DNA from: Flavobacterium cauense R2A-7
GTDB taxonomy: Bacteria; Bacteroidota; Bacteroidia; Flavobacteriales; Flavobacteriaceae
Assembly (NCBI RefSeq): GCF_000498475.1
Contig: NZ_AVBI01000012.1
Coordinates: forward strand, 1 to 64,000
DNA: 64,000 nt
Reading direction: 5' to 3'
The position numbers and the translations under genes are program-made. How positions within the stretch are numbered: position 1 is the first letter of the stretch; each line of letters begins with the position of its first letter. Under the pieces are notes generated by a model that was not told where the DNA came from, did not search any database, and worked only from the letters and a program-made list of their open reading frames with translations. Shown in pieces: positions 57,556 through 64,000 of this stretch.

Positions 57556-58752
57556 ATGTTAAAAGATTTCTATAAATACCAAGCCCAAACTTCCCCTTAT
57601 CCTTTAGGCATGGAAGTTTCCCACGCCAAAGGTTCTTATATCTACGACACTAATGGAAAAGCCTATTTGGATTTTGTTGCGGGCGTATCAGCCTGTACAC
57701 TGGGTCATCAGCATCCGCGGGTGCGTGAGGCCATTGTAAACCAATTGGACAAATATGCACACGTAATGGTGTATGGTGAATATGCACAGGATCCGGCGGT
57801 AGAATTATGCAAATTATTAGCCGAAAACACCCCTGCCCCATTAGACAAAGTTTATTTGGTTAATTCCGGTACTGAAGCAACGGAAGGCGCTTTAAAACTG
57901 GCGCGCCGCGTTACCGGAAGAAGTCAGCTTATCTCATGCCATAATGCGTATCACGGAAACACCATGGGTTCGATGAGCGTAATGGGATTCGAAGAACGTA
58001 AACAAATCTTCCGCCCCTTGATTCCCGATGTAGATTTCATCACCTTTAACAATGAAGAAGATTTACTCAAAATAACTGAAAAAACAGCCGGAATCATCCT
58101 GGAAACCATTCAGGGTGGTGCCGGATTCATACAACCGCAAAACGATTTCCTTAAAAAAGTACGCCAGCGTTGCGACGAAGTAGGCGCTTTATTGATTTTA
58201 GACGAAATCCAACCGGGTTTTGGCCGTACCGGAAAACTGTTCGGATTCCAGAATTACGATATTGTACCCGATGTTGTCGTGATGGGCAAAGGCATGGGTG
58301 GTGGTATGCCTGTAGGCGCTTTCATGGCTAAAGCGGAATACATGGATTTATTAAGCCATGATCCAAAATTAGGACATATCACAACATTTGGCGGACATCC
58401 CGTAATTGCTGCAGCTTGTTTAGCTACGCTAAAAGAACTTCTTGAAACCGATTTAATGCCTCAGGCTTTGGAAAAAGAGCAATTAATTCGTAAATTACTG
58501 ACACATCCTTTAATAACAGAAATTCGCGGCGAAGGCTTAATGCTCGCGGCTATGACAGAAAGTCCTGAAATCACCAATAAAGTTATTTTTAAATGTCAGG
58601 ATAAAGGACTTATTTTATTCTGGTTGTTGTTTGAAGGTTGCGCTATCCGTATCACTCCGCCCCTAACTCTTTCCAACCAAGAGATTGAAGAAGGTTGTGG
58701 CATCATTCTTGAAGCTATGAATGAGGTGATGGAGGAATCAATGAACAATTAA
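57556..58752 (+). CDS. Class III PLP-dependent aminotransferase
   Basis: 398 aa; acetylornithine/ornithine/GABA-type aminotransferase family. YLDFVAGVSACTLGHQHPRV, VNSGTEATEGALKLARRVTG, HNAYHGNTMGSMSVMGF, LILDEIQPGFGRTGKLFGF (Asp binding the cofactor), and the Schiff-base Lys245 in VVMGKGMGGGMPVGAFMA. The length and GTEATEGALK fit the ArgD-like group, but no arginine genes are nearby, so the substrate is open. Confidence 0.92.
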   Translation: MLKDFYKYQAQTSPYPLGMEVSHAKGSYIYDTNGKAYLDFVAGVSACTLGHQHPRVREAIVNQLDKYAHVMVYGEYAQDPAVELCKLLAENTPAPLDKVYLVNSGTEATEGALKLARRVTGRSQLISCHNAYHGNTMGSMSVMGFEERKQIFRPLIPDVDFITFNNEEDLLKITEKTAGIILETIQGGAGFIQPQNDFLKKVRQRCDEVGALLILDEIQPGFGRTGKLFGFQNYDIVPDVVVMGKGMGGGMPVGAFMAKAEYMDLLSHDPKLGHITTFGGHPVIAAACLATLKELLETDLMPQALEKEQLIRKLLTHPLITEIRGEGLMLAAMTESPEITNKVIFKCQDKGLILFWLLFEGCAIRITPPLTLSNQEIEEGCGIILEAMNEVMEESMNN

Positions 58753-58800
58753 AAATTAACAATGGATAATTAACAATTAGAGTGCTTTAATAATTATATC

Positions 58801-58854
58801 AATTATCAATTATCAATTATCAATTATCAATTATCAATTATCAATTATCAATTA
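58801..58854 (+). repeat. Heptanucleotide tandem repeat (AATTATC x7)
   Basis: Seven perfect copies of the 7-bp unit AATTATC plus a partial eighth, 102 bp before the ATG of the TPR gene. The preceding 50 bp contain diverged AATTAAC-type units, as from the decay of an older array. Confidence 0.95.
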
Positions 58855-58898
58855 AAAAAATTGTTAATAATATTGTTTACAACATAAAGACGTTCATC

Positions 58899-58922
58899 AC
58901 TAAAGGACCTAAAACCTTTAGT
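58899..58922 (+). other. Small hairpin in the leader of the TPR gene
   Basis: ACTAAAGG, 8-nt loop, CCTTTAGT; ends 34 bp before the ATG at 58957. No T run follows, so this is probably not a terminator. Confidence 0.5.
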
Positions 58923-58956
58923 AATTTTAATAAGGATAATTTTAAACAAGTGGAGT

Positions 58957-60360
58957 ATGTATTTGAGTAACGAGGAAGAGGAAAACAGTTTATCCTTATC
59001 GAAGTTTGAATCCATGTTGAAAACCAACAAGGTATTCTTCTTTGACTCGGAAGAGTTTGAAGACATTATTCTTCATTATCTCGACACGGGCAGAATAAAC
59101 TTAGCCAAAAAGGCTTTAAAATTAGGCTTAGAACAACACCCCAAATCAACCGGTTTGAAGTTGGTTCAAGTAGAACTTTTAATTTTTGAGGACAAACTCG
59201 ATATTGCAGAAAGAATGCTGAACGAGTTGTATGCCATCGAACCTACAAACGAAGAAATTTATATTCAGAAGGCAAATATTCATTCGAAAAGGGATGAACA
59301 CGAAAAAGCCGTTGAATTACTGAAATATGCCTTAAAATATACCGACGACTATGCCGATGTTTATTCCTTAATCGGGATGGAATATCTGTTCATGGACGAT
59401 TTGGAAAAGGCGAAAGAAAATTTCATCAAATGTTTGGACGAAGATATCGAAGACCATTCGGCCTTATACAATGTAGTGTATTGTTTTGACTTTTTAGACC
59501 AATACAACGAAGCTATATTGTTCCTGAACAGTTTCATCGACAGAAATCCTTACAGCGAAGTAGCCTGGCACCAATTAGGTCGTCAATACTACACGACTAA
59601 GGATTATGATCAGGCCGTTCGTGCTTTCGATTATGCTACCTTAATCGATGAAAATTTCTTAGGTGCTTATCTTGAAAAAGCCAAAGCACTGGAGAAACTG
59701 AAAAAATATCAGGAAGCAATTGATTGTTACAGCGTTACCATGGAATTGGACGATGCAACTTCCTTTGCCTTATTGCGTGTTGGAAAATGCCATGAAAAAT
59801 TAGGCAATTACGAGTTAGCGTTACAGTTTTATCAAAAAACCGTACACGAAGATCCGTTATTGGACAAAGCCTGGATTGCGATTACCGATTTTTACATCCG
59901 TCAGAAGAATTTCCAAAAAGCACTATACTATGCCAACAAAGCCATCGGCATAGACAACGAAAATAAATTGTACTGGAAACGCTACGCTATCATCAATAAA
60001 GCGCTGAATTTTTTCGAAGAAGCCGAATACGGTTTCAGAAAAGCAGTGGAATATGGTGATTATGAATTAGACACTTGGTTGTTTTGGGTGGACATTTTAC
60101 AATTCCTTGGCGAATTCGAAAGTGCAGTTCAAACTTTATTACAGGCTGCGGAATATTTTCCGGAAGAATACCAAGTGGAATATCGCTTGGCCGGATTGTA
60201 TTTCATGCTACATGACGACGTGAAAGGAAAATTTCATTTAAGCAACGCTTTGCGTCAGAATTTTGAAAACAGAACTTTGTTGGAAGAATTATTCCCTGTA
60301 ATCTGGACCCGAAAAATGGTTCAGAATTGCATCGACAAACATAAAAAAGCAGACGAATAG
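58957..60360 (+). CDS. Cytoplasmic tetratricopeptide-repeat protein
   Basis: 467 aa, no signal peptide or membrane helix. An acidic N-terminus (SNEEEENSLSLS) is followed by about ten to eleven TPRs: LAKKALKLGLEQHPKSTGLK, HSKRDEHEKAVELLKYALKY, LDQYNEAILFLNSFIDRNPY, YYTTKDYDQAVRAFDYATLI, CHEKLGNYELALQFYQKTVH. Probable protein-protein scaffold of unknown partner. A terminator follows; aroE is next. Confidence 0.9.
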   Translation: MYLSNEEEENSLSLSKFESMLKTNKVFFFDSEEFEDIILHYLDTGRINLAKKALKLGLEQHPKSTGLKLVQVELLIFEDKLDIAERMLNELYAIEPTNEEIYIQKANIHSKRDEHEKAVELLKYALKYTDDYADVYSLIGMEYLFMDDLEKAKENFIKCLDEDIEDHSALYNVVYCFDFLDQYNEAILFLNSFIDRNPYSEVAWHQLGRQYYTTKDYDQAVRAFDYATLIDENFLGAYLEKAKALEKLKKYQEAIDCYSVTMELDDATSFALLRVGKCHEKLGNYELALQFYQKTVHEDPLLDKAWIAITDFYIRQKNFQKALYYANKAIGIDNENKLYWKRYAIINKALNFFEEAEYGFRKAVEYGDYELDTWLFWVDILQFLGEFESAVQTLLQAAEYFPEEYQVEYRLAGLYFMLHDDVKGKFHLSNALRQNFENRTLLEELFPVIWTRKMVQNCIDKHKKADE

Positions 60361-60390
60361 TAAACCAAATACCACAATTTACTATTATCT

Positions 60391-60429
60391 TTATGGTCAG
60401 CTACTGATATTAGCTGACCATAATTTTTT
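60391..60429 (+). terminator. Intrinsic terminator after the TPR gene
   Basis: TTATGGTCAGCTA, 7-nt loop, TAGCTGACCATAA, then six T. Perfect 13-bp stem. Confidence 0.9.
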
Positions 60430-60469
60430 ACAAGGAATTCAAAAGCAAGTTTCACTCCTACTGTTAAAA

Positions 60470-61234
60470 ATGAAAACGGATAAAACCAAAAAACCAAAGA
60501 AGAAAAAATTCGGATTATTGGGAAAGAATATCAGCTATTCTTTTTCCAAAAAGTATTTTACGGAGAAATTTGCCAAAATCAATTTCACCCATTACTCGTA
60601 TAAGAATTTTGACGTGGAAAGCATTGTACAATTTCCTGAAATTTTGGCCAACACAAAAAACCTGAAAGGTCTGAATGTAACCATTCCCTACAAAGAAGCA
60701 GTCATTCCTTATTTGACAAAATTATCCAAAAACGCAAAAATAATTGGTGCGGTTAACGTAATAAAGATTGCGAAAAACGGCACCTTAAAAGGCTACAACA
60801 GTGATTTTTACGGTTTTAAAAAAGCACTTAAACCCTTACTGAAAAAACACCATCAAAGAGCGTTGATTCTCGGAACCGGTGGTGCGAGTAAAGCAGTCGC
60901 CTACGCTTTGCGCAAACTCAACATCGATTATGATTTCGTATCGAGAAACCCTTCAGAATATCAGCTGGGGTATGAGGAACTGACGAAAGAACTTTTCAGT
61001 GAATACCAAATCATCATCAACACCACACCGGTGGGCACTTTCCCGAATATAGACGAATGTCCGCCACTGGATTATTCTCTGTTTACCGAAAATCATATAG
61101 CTTTTGATTTGATTTACAATCCTATGGAAACCAAATTTTTACGTTTAGCCAAAGAGCAGGGCGCAAAAACCAAAAACGGTTACGACATGCTGGTTTTTCA
61201 GGCAGAAAAAGCCTGGGAAATCTGGAACAAATAA
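60470..61234 (+). CDS. aroE: Shikimate dehydrogenase
   Basis: 254 aa. NADP-dependent reduction of 3-dehydroshikimate in aromatic amino-acid synthesis. FGLLGKNISYSFSKKYFTEK is the substrate-binding start, LKGLNVTIPYKEAV holds the catalytic Lys (~72), GAVNVIK and GYNSDFYGF (Asp) follow; Rossmann motif ALILGTGGASKAVAYALRKL and the NADP-side SRNP. The first 12 residues are Lys-rich (KTDKTKKPKKKKF) and unusual for AroE; translation could begin later only without an ATG, so the extension looks real. Confidence 0.94.
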   Translation: MKTDKTKKPKKKKFGLLGKNISYSFSKKYFTEKFAKINFTHYSYKNFDVESIVQFPEILANTKNLKGLNVTIPYKEAVIPYLTKLSKNAKIIGAVNVIKIAKNGTLKGYNSDFYGFKKALKPLLKKHHQRALILGTGGASKAVAYALRKLNIDYDFVSRNPSEYQLGYEELTKELFSEYQIIINTTPVGTFPNIDECPPLDYSLFTENHIAFDLIYNPMETKFLRLAKEQGAKTKNGYDMLVFQAEKAWEIWNK

Positions 61235-61285
61235 TCGTTTTAAGAAACTTCAACCCATTCCAAAACAACAAAAACTTTCCTCTTA

Positions 61286-61414
61286 TAGCCCTGATGGGAG
61301 TGGAAATCTCCCGCTTTTTTTGCGGGAATTGCAACGGACAGCAGGAATACGGAAACCAAAAAATCCCAAGCCATTGCTTCGCCAATTCCCCGCAACGGCG
61401 GGTCGGGTCGCTCC
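61286..61414 (+). repeat. Structured intergenic element, copy C
   Basis: TAGCCCTGATGGGAGTGG, hairpin CCCGC(61310-61314)/GCGGG(61322-61326) extended by T-A and AAT/ATT around a bulged C, then AACGGACAGCAGGAA, CCATTGCTTCGCCAATTC (identical 18-mer to copy B), and GGTCGCTCC closing against the GGAG near the start. It occupies most of the 300-bp gap between aroE and the DUF349 gene. Confidence 0.8.
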
Positions 61415-61469
61415 TAATCGATTTTATTAACATTTTATCCGGAAAACGGGTTTATTTATCCGTTTTTCC

Positions 61470-61500
61470 TTTGAATTATCGGGCTGCTTTAGTATCTTTC
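61470..61500 (+). promoter_or_regulatory. Promoter of the DUF349 gene
   Basis: TTTG at 61470-61473, exact 19-nt spacer, TATCTTTC at 61493-61500 (7 of 8). 34 bp before the ATG. The best two-box match in the window. Confidence 0.75.
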
Positions 61501-61534
61501 GGCTCAATTTTGTTAAACTTAAGCATTATTTACA

Positions 61535-63427
61535 ATGTTAGAAGAAAAGAATGATAACCTGCCAACGGCAGACGGACAGGAGCAAATTACACAAGAGGAA
61601 ACTGTTCAGGAAAACCAATCGGCCATAGCAGCCATTGAAAGTTCAAACGCAGAGGAAAGCGAAGACGAAAGCATCAGTGAAGGTCATGATATTCCGATGC
61701 TGAATTATGAAGCGATGTCGATGGAAGAACTTACCGACGAACTGAGCAAACTGGTTTCCGATGAAAAAATGATGGCAATCCGCAACCATGTGGAAGAAAT
61801 CAAAAAAGAATTCATGGTGAAATACCATCATTTTATTGATGAAAAACGCGATGAATACAGCCATGAAAACAATGGCGACACCAGCGGTTTCGATTACCAT
61901 TTACCGTTGAAACACAAATTCGATTCGATTTACAATCACTATAAAGACCAAAAAAATCAGCATTTCAAACAAATGCAGAACAATCTGAAACACAATTTGG
62001 ATGTTCGTACCGCCATTATTGAAGAGCTGAAAAACCTGATTGACAATTCCGGCGACAACATGCAGGGAATGTTGAAAAGCGTAAATGATTTGCGCGAACG
62101 TTGGAAAAACGCCGGACCGATTCCGCGCGACAAATACAACCACGTTTGGAACAACTTCCATTTCCATATTGAACGATTCTATGACCATTTGCATTTGGAC
62201 CGTGAAGCGCGCGATCTTGACTTTAAGCACAATTATGAGTTAAAGTCGAAAATTATTTCCCGTGTAGAAGAATTGGTCAACGAAGAAGATGTTGCCAAAG
62301 CGTTCCGTGAATTGCAATCGTTACACAAAATCTGGAAAGAAGAAATCGGACCGGTTTCCCGCGAACATCGTGAGGAATTATGGAACCGCTTCAGCGAACT
62401 GACCAAACAACTACACGACAAACGCGAAGCCTTATTTGCAAAAGCAAGAGAGTTTGAAGTAGAAAATTTAGCCAAAAAGAGAGAAATCATTGCAATGATT
62501 GAAGCCGTGGCTAATGAGAAAATTACAGTTCACAGTGCTTGGCAAGGTCAGATTGAAAAAATAGAAGCTTTACGTGCAGCGTTCATGCAGGCAGGGAAAG
62601 TGCCTTTAGAAGTAAACGAAGAAACCTGGGCTGCTTTTAAAGAAGCGGTTCGTAACTTCAATGCGCAAAAAAATGCGTTTTACAAAGACATTAAAAAGGA
62701 TCAGCAGGACAATCTGAATAAAAAACTGGCTTTGGTGGAAAGAGCAAAATCATTGCAAGAAAGCGATGATTTTAATGCCACAACACCAATTATGAAACAG
62801 ATTCAGGAAGAGTGGAAAAAAATCGGACATGTGCCGAGAAAATATTCGGATAGTGTTTGGAAGGATTTTAAAGATGCCTGCAACCACTATTTCGACAGAA
62901 TGCACGAAAAGCGCAACGAAGCCAGCAGCGAAGAAGTGGAAGCTTTCGACAAGAAAAAAGAGTATTTGGAAAGTCTGAAAGAATTCCAGTTAACCGGCGA
63001 ACACAAAGCGGATCTAGATGCTATTAAAAAGCATATCGAGACTTGGAAGTCGTTTGGAAAAGTACCGCACGCGCGTCGTCATATTGAAGGAAAGTTTAAT
63101 AAAATCCTAGATGCCTTGTTTGACAAATTGAGTTTGTCGAAGAAAGATGCCGAAATGGCAAAATTCAGCAATCGTTTGGAACAATTGGCGGAAGGCGATG
63201 AAAGACAACTGCAAAACGAGCAAATTTTCATCATGCGTAAGATTGACGAAATGCAAAGCGATATTATCCAGTTGGAAAACAACATCCAATTCATTTCCAG
63301 CGGTAAAAATGCGAAAACTGAAAATCCGTTTGTGAAGGAAGTACAAAAAAGCATCGACCGTCATAAAGAAGAATTAAAAACCTGGAAAGACAAACTGAAA
63401 CAAATCAGAAGTCTGAAACAGGAATAA
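61535..63427 (+). CDS. DUF349-domain protein
   Basis: 630 aa. Acidic, Gln/Glu/Ser-rich disordered N-terminus (~1-70), then several DUF349 repeats, recognisable by the pattern WKxxGPIPRDKYNxVWNxF (~188), WKEEIGPVSREHREELWNRF (~268), AGKVPLEVNEETWAAFKEAV (~352), WKKIGHVPRKYSDSVWKDFK (~428) and WKSFGKVPHARRHIEGKFNK (~505); the last 100 residues form a coiled coil. The exact role of DUF349 proteins is not settled; no signal peptide, so cytosolic. Confidence 0.92.
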   Translation: MLEEKNDNLPTADGQEQITQEETVQENQSAIAAIESSNAEESEDESISEGHDIPMLNYEAMSMEELTDELSKLVSDEKMMAIRNHVEEIKKEFMVKYHHFIDEKRDEYSHENNGDTSGFDYHLPLKHKFDSIYNHYKDQKNQHFKQMQNNLKHNLDVRTAIIEELKNLIDNSGDNMQGMLKSVNDLRERWKNAGPIPRDKYNHVWNNFHFHIERFYDHLHLDREARDLDFKHNYELKSKIISRVEELVNEEDVAKAFRELQSLHKIWKEEIGPVSREHREELWNRFSELTKQLHDKREALFAKAREFEVENLAKKREIIAMIEAVANEKITVHSAWQGQIEKIEALRAAFMQAGKVPLEVNEETWAAFKEAVRNFNAQKNAFYKDIKKDQQDNLNKKLALVERAKSLQESDDFNATTPIMKQIQEEWKKIGHVPRKYSDSVWKDFKDACNHYFDRMHEKRNEASSEEVEAFDKKKEYLESLKEFQLTGEHKADLDAIKKHIETWKSFGKVPHARRHIEGKFNKILDALFDKLSLSKKDAEMAKFSNRLEQLAEGDERQLQNEQIFIMRKIDEMQSDIIQLENNIQFISSGKNAKTENPFVKEVQKSIDRHKEELKTWKDKLKQIRSLKQE

Positions 63428-63432
63428 AAAAG

Positions 63433-63466
63433 AAAATCCCGATTATAGTAATCGGGATTTTTTTTT
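63433..63466 (+). terminator. Bidirectional intrinsic terminator
   Basis: AAAATCCCGATTA-TAG-TAATCGGGATTTT with A and T runs, placed between the convergent DUF349 and chloride-channel genes; 13-bp perfect stem. Confidence 0.92.
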
Positions 63467-63496
63467 ATACTTATACTGCAATCAAAATTAGAAGAT

Positions 63497-64000
63497 TTAT
63501 TTTTTCAATTCACCGATAGGTTTCCCCGAATGCGCTTCAAAACGTTCGTTTTTAGGTTCTCCCACTATTTGTTTTTTATAAATACTGTTGTGTCCCGAAA
63601 AAAGATAGGCCACTACACAGGCTATTGCAGCGTAAACACCACATTCTACCCCAAACAATTCGATGGCCATAATCATACAGGCTAAAGGCGTATTGGTGGC
63701 ACCTGCAAAAACTGCAACAAACCCCATTCCGGCCAACAATCCAACCGGTAAAGGAACAAACAACGACAAAGCGCTGCCCAAAGTGGCTCCTATAAAGAAT
63801 AACGGCGTAACTTCTCCTCCTTTAAATCCGGCAGAAAGCGTCAGAATGGTGAATGCCATTTTTAAAGCGAAATCATACATTGGCAATTGTGCATCAAAAG
63901 ACGCCACAATCGTTGGAATACCCAATCCGATATATTTAGTGGTACCGATAGCGAAAACAGCCAAAGCGACTATGCTTCCTCCGATTACCGGACGCAAAGG
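63497..64000 (-). CDS. ClC-family chloride channel/antiporter, C-terminal part
   Basis: Only the last ~168 residues are inside the window; the start lies beyond 64000. Membrane segments with GFKGGEVTPLFFIGATLGSA (the GKxGG-x-xxP selectivity-filter region of ClC helix N) and GMGFVAVFAGATNTPLACMIM identify the family. The C-terminal cytosolic tail is short, with no CBS domains. Confidence 0.92.
   Translation of the reverse strand, partial: PLRPVIGGSIVALAVFAIGTTKYIGLGIPTIVASFDAQLPMYDFALKMAFTILTLSAGFKGGEVTPLFFIGATLGSALSLFVPLPVGLLAGMGFVAVFAGATNTPLACMIMAIELFGVECGVYAAIACVVAYLFSGHNSIYKKQIVGEPKNERFEAHSGKPIGELKK

Noticed and set aside
58801..58854. Tandem array considered as CRISPR
   Set aside because: Units are 7 bp with no spacers and no cas genes nearby; it is a simple heptamer repeat.
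61294..61554. 86-codon frame after aroE
   Set aside because: It runs through structured element copy C and the DUF349 promoter; repeats of this family give accidental open frames.

Overview
The window is a 64 kb chromosomal segment of a Bacteroidota bacterium of the family Flavobacteriaceae, most likely Flavobacterium or a close relative. This rests on several things seen in the sequence: promoters of the TTTG-N19-TAnnTTTG type, almost no Shine-Dalgarno sequences, a fused SecD-SecF, type 9 secretion (T9SS) cargo proteins with type A and type B C-terminal domains, and gene orders that I recall as common in flavobacteria (folE-cysS-yidD-lgt; gyrB-DUF6588-mdh-secDF; relA/spoT-fur-purA). Base composition looks even throughout. 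I see no transposase, integrase, prophage, CRISPR array, rRNA or tRNA.

Layout. 1-1774: two minus-strand secreted proteins, the larger one cut by the window edge. 2.2-5.7 kb: folE, cysS, yidD, lgt. 6-15 kb (minus): secDF, mdh, a DUF6588-like protein, gyrB, asnB. 15.6-22.6 kb (minus): a periplasmic amidohydrolase, a GreA-like protein, an outer-membrane beta-barrel and a 1004-residue TPR protein. 22.8-25.6 kb: ftsE, translationally coupled to two glycosyltransferases. 25.6-31.9 kb: a surface-glycan cluster containing an FdtA/QdtA-type cupin ketoisomerase, a DegT aminotransferase, two candidate acyltransferases, a Wzx-type flippase and two more glycosyltransferases. This fits synthesis and export of a 3-acylamino-3,6-dideoxyhexose glycan. 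31.9-33.8 kb: a T9SS type B cargo protein. 33.8-42 kb: TRIC channel and RDD protein, divergent from a seven-gene SpoIIM / membrane protein / DUF4129 / DUF4350 / MoxR / DUF58 / membrane protein operon. 42-44.4 kb: a SpoU-type RNA methyltransferase and a serine hydrolase. 44.8-51.4 kb: a LytS-like TPR histidine kinase and LytTR regulator followed by three secreted-protein genes. 51.5-64 kb: relA/spoT, fur-family gene, purA, OstA-like protein, class III aminotransferase, TPR protein, aroE, DUF349 protein and the 3' part of a ClC chloride channel gene.

The most interesting non-annotated signals are two. First, a 21-bp-period direct repeat (ACGAATTTCCTTT twice, and a degraded copy) lies upstream of the two secreted-protein transcription units that follow the LytTR regulator. 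Its geometry is that of a LytTR-family binding site, so this looks like a self-contained sensor-regulator-surface protein circuit. Second, an intergenic element of about 90-170 nt occurs at least three times (13.2, 15.4 and 61.3 kb; a fourth, divergent copy at 5.9 kb). Its flanks are conserved, while the central hairpin differs in sequence but keeps its pairing, which implies selection on structure.

Other intergenic features are heptanucleotide tandem arrays, a 15-bp REP-like core found twice (once nested in the loop of the structured element), and strong intrinsic terminators after most operons.
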